From NCBI GenBank assembly GCA_900239685.1, contig OENT01000467.1:33216-97215 (forward strand): a DNA stretch of 64,000 nucleotides, written 5' to 3'. The notes under the pieces were generated by a model, which did no database searches, was not told the origin of the DNA, and saw nothing but the letters and a program-made list of their open reading frames with translations. Numbering within the stretch: position 1 is the stretch's first letter; each line of letters begins with the position of its first letter. The translations under genes were made by a program, and so were the position numbers. Of this stretch, positions 11,452-25,825 are shown in pieces. The stretch is from Rotaria macrura (taxonomy: Eukaryota; Rotifera; Eurotatoria; Philodinida; Philodinidae).

Positions 11452-12583
11452 TTTTCAAACGAGATAATCCTCTTATCTGTTTGTATTATTGCATTGTAAC
11501 TCCCATCATCGGCTGATTATTGTCAGAACCAATCTAAATGCGTATCAACAGAGGGCATTAATTGTCACTTAATTGTGCATTGATTAAGTGTGTTGCTCTT
11601 TTAATTAAAATCGATCTTTAACCGGCTGATTCTCCTCAAGCATTGTTGATTACAAAATCAACTTCAACGTGAAATAGTTCCCCCAACTGGGATAATCCGA
11701 ATTCCGGAAGAAAACCATTCAATTTTCCGAAGACGATTGTAAAAACGAAGTCTAACCTTGGAAGTTACTGTCAGTCATTTTGTCAGTGAGCATGAAGGTT
11801 TGTTTGACGATGGTTTCTCAATCTAATCGGAATATTTCATATTGAAAAGTTGTAAGTTTTCCTACAGAATTGTCAATCGAACATCCATCGATTATGTTTC
11901 TATTTCTTCAGCAGTCAATGAAGTACACAACAGAACATAGGCAAACCAAGGAAAATATTCAACTTCATCATCTTAGAAGTTCGGCGAAGGGAGAATTTTT
12001 CTATACGATTCTTACTGTTGTATCTCTTTTGAAAATGAACTATGAAAATGAAAACGTGATATCATCACTAGACATACTTCACTGCAATTCATTTCACATC
12101 GAACGTCAGGACGTCAATCGATTTCATTATTTTCTACACTCTAAAGTTGTTACAAATCATTTATTCCAAAGAGCAGATCTATGTATCATCTGTAAACAGT
12201 TGATTCCGACAAAATTTAAGTATTGTTAAAATAGAATCGATTGCACAAAGCTTCATTCAATTGTCATGGTATTCAACCGTGTCAATGCATATGTGCAAGT
12301 ATATATGCCGAAGTTCTACGTCATTCAAGTTTTCTTCATTGATTTGACTAAATAATTCAAAATCATTGAAATACTATAACGCATTTCAGCCGTCGCCATT
12401 CATGTGCACAAGATTTTGTTCAGGTTGATTATTCTTTTATTGTAAATAAATTCTAATTTGAAAAATTTTATTGTAAAACGCCAAAAATTCATTTCAATTC
12501 AATTTGTGAGAACAGTGAGACAGTGAAGAGAGAGAGAGAGAGATAAAGTGGAGAGACGAAAAATGTACTAGACTAGAATAGGT
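11452..12583. other. intergenic, no gene seen; (GA)n microsatellite
   Basis: A 1.1-kb spacer between SLCO and the ABC transporter. It should contain the SLCO promoter. A (GA)n run lies at 12527-12543. A 119-codon plus-strand frame at 11870-12229 has no similarity and is not called. Confidence 0.5.
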
Positions 12584-15500
12584 TCATTGCCGAAGAGCAA
12601 AGAGTATTGCAGCCAACATAAAAAAGCCACAACTCCATGCAACGGAAATGACAAACCCAAACCATACTTTGAAGTAAACGATCGTCCATGCTAAATGAAA
12701 TTATAAAAGAATAGCAAACACAAGTTAAAAGAATAAGAAGAAAAATGCTCATACCTCGAGAAACAATGCATCTCATTGCTTCAACAACATGAGTTAATGG
12801 AGTAAAATTACTAAGAAAGAGCATGACAGGTGGCATTCCTTCTAGTGGCCATATGACACCTAAGAAAAGACAAAGTCATAATAACTGACAAGGAAGAACT
12901 ATCGTTGAAAACCAATCAACCTGAACTAAGCAATATAGGAAAAACGCTTCCCAGTGCCACTTCCATAACTTCGACTTCTTGTTCACACATCGACGATATG
13001 AATAAACCTTTATAGAAGAAACAACCAGCAACTAAAATGACTCATTGAGTTTCTTCTTCGCTTACCATAACTCATTCCACAGATGCCGTGAACAAAAATT
13101 AATGCCATTGCCAATAGAACAGGACCCTCAATTTTCACCTTTTGAATAGAAAAGAACAACGAAAATAATTCCCATCGAACGTCCTCAAACAAAACAAACT
13201 TGAAAGATAACGTCAGCAAAAACCACCATTAAAATAATTTGAACGAATTGTACTAAAAATTTGACCAATATATGAGCGAGCATAACTTCGACTGTTGTTA
13301 CACCGGCAATCCAACTGCGTTCTAAAAGACCTTCTTTTTTCTCGACGACAAATATCAATGCCGTTAAACCAATGGCCAAAAAGAATATTATCGAGATCAT
13401 CATGCCTGGTGCAGCAAAATTCAGAAACCGTTGTACTTTCCCTCCATATATTGGATTTTCTATTATGACTGGAGGATCGGCTAATGCTGGATCAACGTTT
13501 TTACTTGATAAAACATCTTTTAAAAATAGTTGAGTACTATTCAATAAAACATTTTGCATCACAAATGACACTTGTTGATCTGCATAGAAACGAAATGGAA
13601 TCATAGAATTAATTCGATATAGATTGTTTCGTTGCTTTGACAGTTTTTCTCAGCATTAACGTGGATCCTATATAGATTCGTCTGAATTTGAAGGACACTC
13701 GAAAAACATAATAGACATGTAGATTGATTGACGTTGCGCCAGTCCTATTCGGGACGTGACGTGACATCTAATGAAAACATCGATTCTCTCTGGAATATCG
13801 ATCATAACGAGATATGTGCCGAGATTGAAAGTGAAATTTCGTGATTTTTCCGTAGCATAGATGCGCAATTGTGATTATCAAGAACCAAGAAAGTTGACTA
13901 TGTTGCAAAGTGAACATTTGCCGTTAAGATGAGACACTGACACAAGTTTTACTATCTATGGCTCAATTTTTGTTGAGGTTTTACTGAACGAGCGAGAATT
14001 TCGGTCTCACTACTGTTCCTAAAACTAAAGTCAAAGCTTGATCATCCGTTGCTCTAAAACAGTGCACATTCAACATGATTGCACTTTCCTTCGGATGAAG
14101 AGCGAGAAAAATACTGAAATAAAACCGAGTAATACTCGTTACATGCCTAATTATAAATAATTTGTTGCGCATTTTCTTTTATGAATAAACTGAATCGTAT
14201 CCGGAGAAATTTTTAATAATTAGAGATGCATTCTAATGATGCGTTACAGTTGTCGAGAACGAGTTGAAGATGCATAACCAGTGTTCATTTCACATCGAAA
14301 CAAGGGCGACTATTCGTGTAAATTGTTGTAGCTTAAACATGATAGGAATCTATGGTTTTACACCATTTGTTAAAAGAAAATATAAAACTACATGTTCATC
14401 TGACAAGGTTCTTTTCAAACGCTGAATTTATTTGTGGAAACGATTGTCTATGTAATTTTTTCAGCGAGTAGAATGAAGAATTCATATGACTTCTTTATAT
14501 TCATAGGAAATATCGAGTGGGTGAAACTAAGAAATTGTTTTTGTCTTCTTTGTTAGCAGAGTATCTTGCTATTCGTTTTAGTTGTTATTAATTGCTCATC
14601 GTGTTTCATTCTTATGATTAAAAAACTGGAACTAGATGGAACAATAGACAATTGTCTGTAATCATTTTTGAATCCCGGTTACTATGACATGCCAAAACTA
14701 GATCATAAAATGTTCACTGATTATTTTCTTTTCTAAAATAGATGTGAGTTCAAGGAAAGTTGCTGATACAACGCGCTAAAATGTCTGTGAGTCCTGATTA
14801 CCTAGAGCAAGTGTTACAACACGGAACTCGTACGAACTGCGCATGCTTTTATTTAATGACTTGAGTGCACTCATGAAAAGTTTCATCTTAATGATGAACA
14901 CTACATCATCATTTGATCTTAATAAATTTGATCGAGTACTCTAACGAAGCAATCTGATATGTAGAATCTCATGAAATTTCATTTCCTCTTGCAGCCAATC
15001 AAATGTCACTGATCTTTTTCTTGCTCCTATGAAACGAAATCTCGAAAATAGAGTTAATTCTTCGAACTTGAAATCGATATCTGTTGTTCAGTGACGGAAA
15101 TTTCGAAAGTTCTCGATATCTACGATAAGTATTGGATCGAAAGCATGATATTCGATAATTGCACTGAAATCGATCGTTAGATCTTGAAGAATCTGCAATT
15201 GCAATCGGTTTCTAAAAGTTTGGAGGACGAATTTCTAGGTAAGGAAAGAGTTTTGGCAGAAAATAACGATGGCATCGGCAGATTGGCGAGGGTATATTAA
15301 ATTCGTCAAATCCGAATAGGAAGTCACTTCTGCGAATTCGAGCAGCGTGCTTCACACATTCTTCAGTACTTATTCACTTCCTTATCAACTTGGAAGAGAA
15401 TTTTGTATATTACCAGCGAACGAAAACATCGTCGAAAGGCTCTCGGCCATCTATGTTTTTGTCATTCTTCTTGATGATCCACATCAATATATATATACAT

Positions 15501-18500
15501 ATAGTTTATATTTAGATGCCACATACGTCTCATGAATTGAGAACTGAACGCAGTTGAATTACCAGTTTGTCGGGTTTCTAAGTTAATTTCTAATTTGATT
15601 TACTCTGCAGCACAAGTTAAGAGAGACATTCAATCTTAAATACTGACTAGTGAGCTCATGGTGTGCTTCGTAATCAATGTATCAGTAGATATTGGAATGG
15701 AAAGTTTTCCTGTGTTTCAAAAATAATCTTAGAATATGACTAAAACTTAAACGGTTTAAATAAACTTGTTAAAAAACATATTTGTCGTTGACAGTAATCA
15801 TTATTTCCCTTATAAAACATTTCATTCAAAGGGTAAACTTATATTTTCCTTGTCCATCACTCGATAGCTGTTAACTTATCCGGTAAAAATTCGAAAAGAA
15901 AAACCTCATTAAATTGTGATTTTAGGCTTTGAGAGAGTGTTGTTATTTGATATCAACTTTGATAATTATCAACGAGAATTCAAGATTCTATAAATAAACT
16001 ATTTGCAAAAGTTAAGTAGAACAAAACATCGAATGTAGCGTATGATTAGATTGAAACACGTTTTTGTTTCATAATACATGTAATTATTATTCACAGGCGC
16101 ATGAGGTGGTCCAGATTAAATTGCCGGCGTTCGATGGACTCTTTTCGCAAGTTTCTACTCGACTAGAATTCACTCGCCTTCGTGCCAAAAGATGCCGGAT
16201 TTTGTGTAGATTTTATCGATATGTTTTGTTTTCAACAATACGCGTACACTGAAAATGTGTAACCTAAAAAGTATTCGACGTGACTAAAAGCAGCATTTCT
16301 CAGAGTTTACACCGGAATTACATTCTTTTGTTTCTTTTTAAAAAATTTATTTAGCCTATTCAAATAGAACGTGGTGAAGTACAGAATAGAAATTCCATTG
16401 CAGCGACGAAAGCAATTTTTCGAACAAGTTTTTCATTATTTCAGTAACTGCACGATAATTATGGTTATCGATCAACTTTTTAGCCTTGCTGTCGTCTAAA
16501 GAACTTTCCAACTGCATCATTCAGTCACAGAAACGAGCTAACCATGATAAATACGAGCATTTCCTAAAGCTTGAAAATTCTCTATGCCATCATTTGGATT
16601 GGAAACAGTCGTGTTTACTATTCGACATTCGAAGGAAATAATCAAAGAGTAGCGTTGCTAAAGCGGTCGAGTTGATATACGTGAGTTTTTTCTATTTTTC
16701 AAAAGAGAGACAATTCTGTGGAAAAAATGTAGCGATTGTGCCCGAAAACGTATCGAGAAAATGCGCATCTTCTATTACCAAAAAGAAATCTTCTGAGTGA
16801 GCCGAACTGAATTTGAAAACATTCTGATTATCTCAATGAGGAGAGCCACTGTAACACCATCCGATGCTTTTTATGTTACAGCTGTTTAGTGCGCGCGTGT
16901 TTGTTTATGCAAACGGAACATAATCGATAAGATCTACACAAAATTCTGCATGCTCTGACACGAAAACGGTCGAGTTCTGGTCGAATCTAACTTGAGAAAA
17001 GAGTCCATCGAACACTGACATTCCAATCGGAATTACCAGTTAACCTATAGTTAAACAGACAGATCGTGTTGTTGCTCACTTTGTCTTGATTGATTGAAAA
17101 GATAAGAAGAGTTTCATTTGTTGGACTTATCCAAATAAAAACGGATTTGGCTTTGAACCGCGTTCAATCGGATGTTAATTTAGTTCTTATGAAAAAGAAA
17201 AGGCGTGAACAATAAAAATCTCGACTATTTCACAGACAAGGTTCTAATAAGTGAATAGATAAGAAGACAAAGGTCCTTTGAATCATTGTCATAATTACTA
17301 AGAGTTGTAAGAAGGATTGATGAAGAAGAACAAAGTACGCAGATGATTTTCTTTCAATGGTTCGCGACTTACTTGTCATATCAAGATGAAGATGAACTGC
17401 TGCTGCGTTCAATGTAGCGGAATCGGTTTTCAATGAAATTAATCTTTAAGAATAAATAAATCATTTTGATGAAGCAAGAAAAGAGAATTTAAACAAACTT
17501 ATTCGTAATTCCTTGCGAAAAATTAAACCTAATGGCAGCGACACCCCAATAATGACCTTGTTTAACAGCTTGAATAGCTTGGTTGAAATCATTGAAAGGG
17601 GTCTTCGAATAGTTTCGAATAAAATTCAACGCAATGGAAAGCGAAAGTTCGTTCTTACGAAATGAATTTGATCCATGTTGACTTTCTTCAAAAGTTGTAA
17701 ACTTAAATTACCCGTTGGAAAGCCACTAATCGCTTCACTATTATAAAGTGCCATCGGAATGTGTTGAGGATCACCTGAACAGAAAGTTTTCTTCGCTCAG
17801 CAAACTAATTCAACGATTCAATCGACTGAAACTTACGACCAATACAAAGACAAAACAGTGAAATTTGTATAAGAGGTATTAAAAATTGAAATATTAAAAA
17901 GCTGAACATAAAAGTAAAAAGCAATTGAAATAAGTAAATATTTGATAAAACGACAAATATTTACCCAATATTTCTTTTGATCACTGTTAAATCTTTAAAC
18001 ATCAATGCGCAAATTTTATGGAAATGAGGACAAGTACAACAATCGACGGCAGCTACTTTTGCACGTAGCACAGCTAAAGAACAAATAGGGTTTAAAAAAC
18101 AATGAATTTTTATTTTCAATAATGTAAAGGTCGATTCAAAAACGTTCGATTCAGTTCAACTACGTGGCTTTATTTGAAATAAAAACAAGTTTTTTTCCAC
18201 TGAATCGATTTGCTTCTGTCATTCAAATTTCGTCTGGAACTTCATTGTTCGAGAACTAATTTACAAAATCGAGAAATCCAACTCCTCTAAAAACTTCTCG
18301 TTTTCCATGTCCAAAGCTCGTCTTTCGAATCATATCGATCGAAATGGAACAACGATAGTAACAAAATTAATTATAAATGAACCATATGATTAACTTCGTC
18401 GATACCGGCAAAGCCCGGAATGTTTACATCAACTCTGAACTCTTGAATAGAGAAAAATTGAATTTTCAGAATTAATCAAGTTATTTCAACAACTATCAAT

Positions 18501-21500
18501 GACGAAAGTTCATCCATTTCAATTTTCAGAAACTACACACAAGTGAAATTCTTTTCTACGGCATTGCTTCAAAAAAAAAGCAATGAGAGAAACTGAACGA
18601 CTATTACATTCCGTTTAGGATCATATTTTCCTCATTGCCAGAAATTAATTCATCGAGAAAAACTCAAGTCGAATTTCCGTTCTTTGTTTATGTCTGTAGC
18701 GCTTTAGAATTTTCAAAGAATTATTATAGCAACTATTCAGTTTTCTAGACGGATCATATTTTAGACTTTTCTACTGACCCTTTTGTGCAAGCACAGCTCT
18801 TAGAATGGTTCCGTTAGGTTAATATGAAGCTGCAAATATTCCCTTCGTAGTTGCAGACTCTCCTGATAAAACTAGATTTGTACTCTATTACTTGAAAAAT
18901 TCATAACTCGAATAGATTTTCTCGAAAATATTCTCATATATTTTGTTACAGTTATTCTAGTTAGGATCCTTACATGACTAAAGTTTCATTTAGATATTCC
19001 AAAGTATTTTTACCACTAGAGCGCTGCTGTTCTACAGGAAAATTCTATACTGCAATCTGAACAAGATAGTAATTAGAGCGAATCGTTTCAGGGTGTTTAT
19101 CTACGCTGTGTGTCTGACTTATAAATAATGCGTATGGTTTTAAACAGATACATATCGAATGAGGAAGCTGCCTTCTAACAATACTGAGGTAACATCGGCA
19201 AATATCAAATCAGTTTTCAAATGCGACAATGTTCATTCGACTAGTACTAGAAAATTCTAAAATCGTTTGGTTTTACTAATGTTCATTGTCGAGATGTTGA
19301 AATATTAATGGATGTTTCGATTGGAGACTGTGCTCCCCTTCAAATCAACTGAGAAGTTAACTTTTCATGTTCTGTCTCAAACTTTGCATCGACAAAGTTT
19401 TCAATCATACGAGTCGATTGGACAACTTGTAAAATTGGTGATATGGCGTATCTCGAGATATTCAGCATTCGAATTTTTCATGTGTCAGAGTTCATTGCGT
19501 TTACGGCTGTAAAGAGGAAGTACTAGAGAATCTAGAGCTTGCGCATTGAACGAGTCCTATGGAAAAATTTGCTCTCGAAATGTCGTGGGTCAGTAGTACT
19601 TGGTACTTGATCTTTCAGGTAACCATAGATTACTATCGAGATAATCAGTAAAACTTCGAAATGCTAGCAATGAACACCTGGAACAAAAAAAACCATTTTA
19701 AACGTTTCTAGTATTTGTTAGTGCTCATCAAATAAATATCGTCTTAAGACAAAAGCGATCTGACGCATCGGGATGTTTCTTCGTAAATGTAACTACTACT
19801 AGCATACGAGGTAGAAAATAACGGTGTGCTATACCATTTGCTGTTTTGGCATAATATAACTATCATTCAGATCAATTCTTTAAAATGAAGCGAAACATTT
19901 GATGCAGTTTGAAACATGGGATATAATGATTACAAAATCTATTCGAAATCGTACTAACGATTAAACATTGATTCGTCATCGAAAAATTTGTCACCATGAA
20001 GAATCCTAGCAGGTCAAAAATATTGCTTTCGCTTTGTTGTTTTTGATCACAAAATATTATCAGAAGTATTTTTTGTCCCATAAATCACTGATTTCACGCA
20101 ATTTGCCGTAACGTTAAGTAGGCTACACTAAGCAGCTCGTATTGCTCGTTAAACTAACGGAATAGTTTTGTGAAATAAGAAAATTTATCTTTCTCGAATG
20201 AAGCCAACGATGCTCTTCTTTAGTGAACGATTAACTTGTTCAGTCTCTTGAAAGTATATGCCAATCGTCAGAAGCTTCAGAAGCGGTTGAGCGAATCAAA
20301 GGGCGATCACAATCCACTTTCACTGGAGACGAGCAATGCCGAAAGATTTTATAGTCATTGGTTTATTCGGGACAGGACAAAATTATTTCTTACAAATCTG
20401 TAAACTTTTAAGACACGTTTACAGAGTCATTCTAGACAGCAAAAACCTATTTTATACACACCGTATTTCAGTAGTGGCTTTTTAGAACATGAAATAATTG
20501 AATTCTGTCACAATTTAGCGTTATCGTCGAACAGAATTCAAAGTCTTATCAAAGAATTTTTCATCGCATGTCCTTCGTTTTAATAGTTCAACTTACGATT
20601 TCTTACTAATTCTTTTCTATGAATCTCTGAATGAGGAGTTTCTCCAGCTGCTACATCAAGTGAACGACAATCTGTATTATTAGCCGTTGCAGAATTAATC
20701 AGTTGATCATGTCGAGCAGGATTTTGTAATGTACTTTGTTCAACATTCCTTTGGTCTTCTTGACATAAGAAAAGAAAGACACTTTCTAAGCTCTAAAAAT
20801 AAAATGAGATGCTTTTTCTTTGTTAGTTTTCGGGCCCATGTTATATTCAAATATATAAACAAACCTCTTGCCTGTACCTAGTCAATAAGTTTGTCGGTGG
20901 ATCTTCAATCAGCATTCTCCCGTTTCTCATAAGACCAACCTAGAAGGAAAATTTCTAATCAAACCAAGAAAAACCAATACGATCAATATCTCATTACTCG
21001 ATTAGCATTTCTCGCTTCTTCAATGTAATGAGTTGTTATTATAATTGTCGTCTTCCTTTCTCTTGATATTTGTGTAAGATGTTCCCAAATTCTAAAATAG
21101 AACAAAAGAAATAAAAGCACTCCAATCGGTTGAGAAGAAACCGAACAACAAACGTGTTTCGAAGAAGAGGATCGAGACCAACAGTTGGCTCATCAAGTAG
21201 TAGCAATTGAGGTTCTTGGAGTAAAGCGCAGGCTAATGATACACGACGTTGTTGACCACCGCTGAACAATAATGTAAAGAAATAAATTCCTTCCATATTG
21301 GAAGTCGTCTGACAAACCTGAGTTGACAAATTTTTTTGGTGCGTGAAGTGAGTTGGAGAAGGACACGAAGTTCTCGTTCTCGTGCTAAAAACTTTTCTCT
21401 CTGCATGTTATGAAGACGACCAAAATAATGAAGCATTTCAGATATGGAAAAATCCGTATAGAGTGCTGTTTCTTGTGGCATAAAACCTACTGCTCGACCC

Positions 21501-21851
21501 GGTACTTGATGACCACGACTACCGGGTCGTTCACCTAAGACAGTAATGTTACCACGATTTAATTGTAAACGACCGACTATACATCTTAACAATGTTGTTT
21601 TTCCACATCCAGATGGGCCCAACAAACCATATCTATATACAAGTCTATAGGTGTATTATAAAAATGATTCAAGTTTCTTACATATCTCCCTCTGGTACAT
21701 GAAGAGAAACGTCACGTAAAGCTGTCGTAGACTTCCACCAATGGCCATAGTTTTTCCATGCATGTTCAACATCTACAGCCAAAGGTTGCTCGTTAAGTAA
21801 TGCTTGATTACCGGCACGGGTGGTTGTCAATTGATGTTGTTCATCTGGCAT
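12584..21851 (-). CDS. ABCH/ABCG20-like half transporter (16 exons, two giant introns)
   Basis: ATP-driven membrane exporter, NBD first and ABC2-type membrane domain second; the domain order and sequence fit the ABCH subfamily (insect 'ABCG20/23'), which mammals lack. Exons, 5' to 3': 21682-21851, 21318-21632, 21154-21261, 20998-21091, 20865-20939, 20597-20792, 17965-18073, 17837-17901, 17659-17774, 17499-17602, 17373-17443, 13200-13579, 13066-13138, 12921-13007, 12755-12859, 12584-12690. All phases close and give about 724 aa. NBD motifs: Walker [11 protein letters not shown]-loop FMPQETALY, signature LSGGQQRR, Walker [15 protein letters not shown]-loop ITTHY. Membrane part: [90 protein letters not shown] chose the start MPDEQHQL at 21851; an in-frame ATG lies further upstream. 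Introns are 49-72 nt except 13580-17372 and 18074-20596. Confidence 0.93.
13580..17372 (-). other. giant intron (3.8 kb) of the ABC transporter gene
   Basis: The donor leaves ...ATGACAA with a following GTAAGT and the acceptor is TGCAG followed by ATCAACAAG; joining them restores the conserved LDMTNQQVS segment. Nothing recognisable as a gene lies inside on either strand; open frames at 13668-13868 and 13981-14172 are not exons. Confidence 0.8.
18074..20596 (-). other. giant intron (2.5 kb) of the ABC transporter gene
   Basis: Separates the NBD-side linker exon (20597-20792) from the first membrane-domain exon (17965-18073). Donor GTAAGT and acceptor TTCTTTAG are both good. AT-rich filler with no gene or clear repeat seen. 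Confidence 0.8.
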
Positions 21852-24344
21852 GATGATCTTTTCAGTAGGTAATGACGTTTTCTTTTCTATCTGACATAAG
21901 TCGTAAACATTATTGTTGTTCTTGTGAAATCTTACGCTTCGAAACCTAGCAACAATCTGAAAATATTTCAATATTTTATAAATGATTTTGCCGGTGCATC
22001 GTATTTTATTTACTCTTGCTTTGGCAACTATAAGTTTACTGAGAAAAACAGAACAGAATAATATTTTTCATTCACTCAATACTTCTACGAAAAAAAATCG
22101 ATGAAATATTTGAAAATAATTCAAATAATACAGGACTCGAAACTCGTTAGGGTTTCTGACTACGCCCGTATTTATTTTTGCTCTATTGATAGACCGGAGC
22201 AGATGATTTCTTTTTTTTTCAAATTACATCTATAAAAGGAAATTTATTGGTTATATTTAGCATCCAATAAAAACAAGTTTGATTTAAACCTACGAGTTTT
22301 TTTAAATATATTGAAAAAATGTTCGAGAGAAGAAGTGAGAACAAAAGAAAATGTTTTCATCGTAATTCTTAGAACAGAACGTTGTTTTAAACTAAAATAA
22401 AATTTAAAAGAATGATTTCCGTTCTTCAACGATCATTCTCTTTTCCTCTCGTACACAAGTCCGAATTAATCATTGATGCGCGAAAAAATGAATTTTCTTC
22501 AAGACAAACTTGTCAGTTAAAATAATATTAAATTTCACTTCTGCCAAGGTTAGTCACAGCATTGAAGTGATGTTGAAACATTTTTATTCTAAAGTACCTA
22601 ATATTCGACACACTCATTTGAGTGAGACGCATAAATAAATAACATATACTTAAAGTTTTGGCATTTTTCTTTTCAATGAACGATATTATTAGGAAGCCTG
22701 GATTTCGGCACACGGAATAATCGGTCCGGTCTGAAAGTGATCCCATTGTCTGAAAGACAAATTTGATATTTTAAAATAAATAGCTAAATATCGTCGTGCT
22801 GAGCAGGAAGGCATAGGGCTTTGCAATCTGTTTTAATTTCTACTATAAGTGGTGTGGTCTTCTCAAATAGTCATTATTTCTATGCAATAAATGCCAACCA
22901 AAAAAGTGTAATCTTAGCAGGAGCTCAGGGTGGTTTTAATCCTTTGGTCTATTTTGAGCTTATCATTGTGTTTTCATAAATGTCGGTAATGATTTGAATT
23001 TCTTGACGTTTTTAAGACAGATAAATTCCCCTCTCTCTTGGAATACCTCAAATACACTTGAATACGGAGAAGGAAGAACATTAATAAAAACAACAAATGA
23101 ATTCACAAAATGACAAATGGCACCATTTAGAAAAATCGGAACACGTTTCCACACAGCTGCATGTGTAAGAAAAGGACGTTAATGCACATGGGATGTTTAG
23201 ATGCTGAGAAACGTCTTTCAGTTAGTAATTAGGGAATTTTCGGTTAACAAGTACATGCTTTTGAAATTATCAAGGTTGAATAGCATTAGTCTTTTGTCTC
23301 ATAGATATTAATAGATGAGTAAAAGATACTCAAATGTACTGAAGGTTCCATGAGGACATTCAAAAGTTTTTCTCAACCAAAAACACCTATGGATCAGGTA
23401 CATTTAGCGTCTCGTTACAAACCTGAGACGTAATGAATAACATAATTTTCGAGTTCATCCAGATGTGTGTTCGCTTGCAGAGAGATGCTGTGAAGAAGTT
23501 AATTGATATTTTCAATGGCTTTAGAAAACGCTAAAATGATGAGTGTTCTCTCGATTATAAATTTGATTTTTTGGAATTAGATTTTTAAACTTAGTATAAT
23601 CATTATATTTACTGATATTTTTAAAGTTGAGATTTCCATTGATTTCAAACAAGATTCGTTTACAGATTAAAACTACCATAAGCAATTTTTCTGAAAGAGA
23701 ATAATAGCATCTTGTCTTTATATCACAAGACTGAAGCATACACGTGCATTTTGAAGTGTCGGCGAGACAAAGTTTTTTTTATTGAAAACTTAATTCCATA
23801 GCATATTTGTCGGGATGAAATCGATCAGTTATTTTGCTTCTGTACATAAATTGTTGTTTGTTTTGTGAAATCATTTCTAATGCCTCCAAAACTAAAGTCA
23901 ATAAGCTTATATTGACATGATTGTAGTTATAGATAATGAGCGGACTACAAATAAACCATTTCTAAGAATGATATATGTATGACTATTGTTGGACTAAAAT
24001 CAAACCTTTCGCATTCTCGTAATATAAAAGAATGCTTGAAAGATGAACTGCTACCAAACTGTTTCGACGGGAACACACCAGTTCGCTCACGGGTGTAGCG
24101 TTCTCTGCGTTCTAGAAAATGAGAGATTCATCAATTCTCAATCCATGAAAATTCTGGATTGAAAGGTTGAAATCAAACTATCGTGAGAGTTTCCGAAGCG
24201 TTTAGTTTTGAGAAAACTTGCATCTTTACAATAACATGACAATACACCGGAATCGAATTTAAATGATTCGGTGTTTGTGAGTTTCGTCATCATAAGTTCT
24301 TTGAATCAGACAGATAGGAGTGATGAACGAACCAATCATTGTGG
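21852..24344. other. gene-poor stretch
   Basis: About 2.5 kb of AT-rich sequence between the ABC transporter start and the RECQL5 relic. It includes the ABC transporter's upstream region. No coding region, RNA gene or clear repeat seen. Confidence 0.45.
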
Positions 24345-25349
24345 GTTAGATTCATTGTACAACTGGGATTCAGCTAAATCAATATCTGGTTACTATCAAG
24401 AATCTGGTCGAGTTGGACGTGATGGAAAATGATTGAATTGTCGAAAGTGTTGCTCAACATGTGCATGATGAGATAGATACACAGTGATTAGTCAAGAAAT
24501 CAATGGAAAGATGAAAACGGGTCTTTAAAAATCAAATATAAGTCTTTTGCTTGCATGCGTAGTATTGTAGAAACTCGTTAACGAAGAAAAAAACATCAAT
24601 GTTGAACGATGTTAATTCTCTTGTTCAGTATTGCTAAGAAGCCTATTATGTTTCGATAGATGTGAAACATATCAATATGAAATGACTTCATTTTGTTTTT
24701 ATAAAGATGTCGAAATTTGGTTAAATGTAATTACTTTGGTAATGCACCAATGAAACCATGTGTCACGTACATGTGTGTACACAATGCAAATTAGTTTCAC
24801 CTAAGTTACAAGATTAAAAAGTAGAAATGTTTTCTTCTTGTTTGAATTAAAAACATACGAAATGCTTATTTTTAGAGAGAAAAATTCGATGAAAAATTAT
24901 ATCGTCGTTCTAAAAGTCGTATTATGTATCGTAATGAAGACAGTAAAGAACATTAGGGAGGCGACCGAGCTCGAAATCGACGTGATGAACGTGAATATAG
25001 TGATACGAATGATGAATACTGACGAGATGATGACATTGAAAGAGCAAAATCAGATAAAAATCTCGTACTCAACGAGCTTGAACAACGTGAAGAAGTAAGA
25101 TAAAGTTTCAGTTCTTTTCGACTCAATGCGAAACAATTATCTCTCTCTCGCTCTAAGCCATCGGAAATCAAACCAAAAACTTGGATGACAGCTAGTACCC
25201 ATTGTCCATTGATTCGTGCAATTAATCGAAGGATTCCTAATTTCAAAGTTCAAATTCGTGAACACTTCTGTCGTAAATTACAAGAAGCATTATTGGAAAA
25301 TATTGAAAAACATTTTGCAACCGACTATGAACAGCCAATTACACGCTAA
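24345..25349 (+). pseudogene. RECQL5: decayed RECQL5 DNA-helicase fragment
   Basis: A relic of the C-terminal half of a RecQ5 helicase core. At 24345-24432 the translation reads VRFIV, then (one base out of frame) WDSAKSISGYYQESGRVGRD, matching helicase motif VI of RECQL5, followed at once by a stop. Near 24733-24795 YFGNAPMKPC matches the start of the zinc-binding region, with its last Cys displaced by a frameshift. At 24870-25095 a charged Arg/Asp/Glu segment is interrupted by in-frame TAG and TGA. At 25197-25349 HCPLIRAINRRIP and VQIREHF..KLQEALLEN match the RECQL5 segment after the zinc region, ending in TAA. The helicase motifs I-V were not found upstream. Multiple stops and frame changes make it a pseudogene; a working copy presumably exists elsewhere in the genome. 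Confidence 0.8.
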
Positions 25350-25804
25350 TTATAAAAAGCGCAATTCAAAATAGAGTCTCCATCAAACATTTGATGAATA
25401 ATTACCTTTAGTCAAGCATTAGTATTATGTCCATGCACTGACTATTGGTTAATTCAAAGGATTGAAATCATCAGTGGCTTTTACAAAAATCTATGTTCCA
25501 AAGTCAACGAATATAAATAATAGAGATCTCATATTTGAAAGAGACTTTGTTCGAAGCTACTAAACATCCGAAAACGAACCTGCTGCGATTGAATGTCGGC
25601 TGTCTTGTTTCGGATCAATTGTTTGATAAAAAAACCGACTGCACAATTACGATTGGTATATATTCAAATATCTTTGCTGTTAGTCAGTATGCCTAGTTGG
25701 AATAAGTGCTTAAACCATGAGAACTCCGAGTTTTTTAGTCACATTATAAATATGAATCATAGGATTTTTAGGATCACTATTTTTTCGGAGTAGGATGTGA
25801 GCAT

Positions 25805-25825
25805 GGGGGCGCGGGGGAGGGGGGG
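25805..25825 (+). other. G-run tract with G-quadruplex potential
   Basis: Three G-runs of 5, 5 and 7 bases are separated by CGC and A in otherwise AT-rich DNA. Splitting the 7-run gives the four GGG tracts a quadruplex needs. No gene start is nearby, so any role is unknown. Confidence 0.7.

Noticed and set aside
11870..12229. 119-codon plus-strand open frame
   Set aside because: It begins at a non-ATG codon, has no recognisable domain, and lies in an AT-rich spacer.
13668..14172. Open minus-strand frames (66 and 63 aa) in the ABC transporter locus, first taken as exons
   Set aside because: Joining the exon ending at 17373 directly to the exon starting at 13579 completes an Asn codon and the conserved LDMTNQQVS segment; these frames are inside the intron and match nothing.
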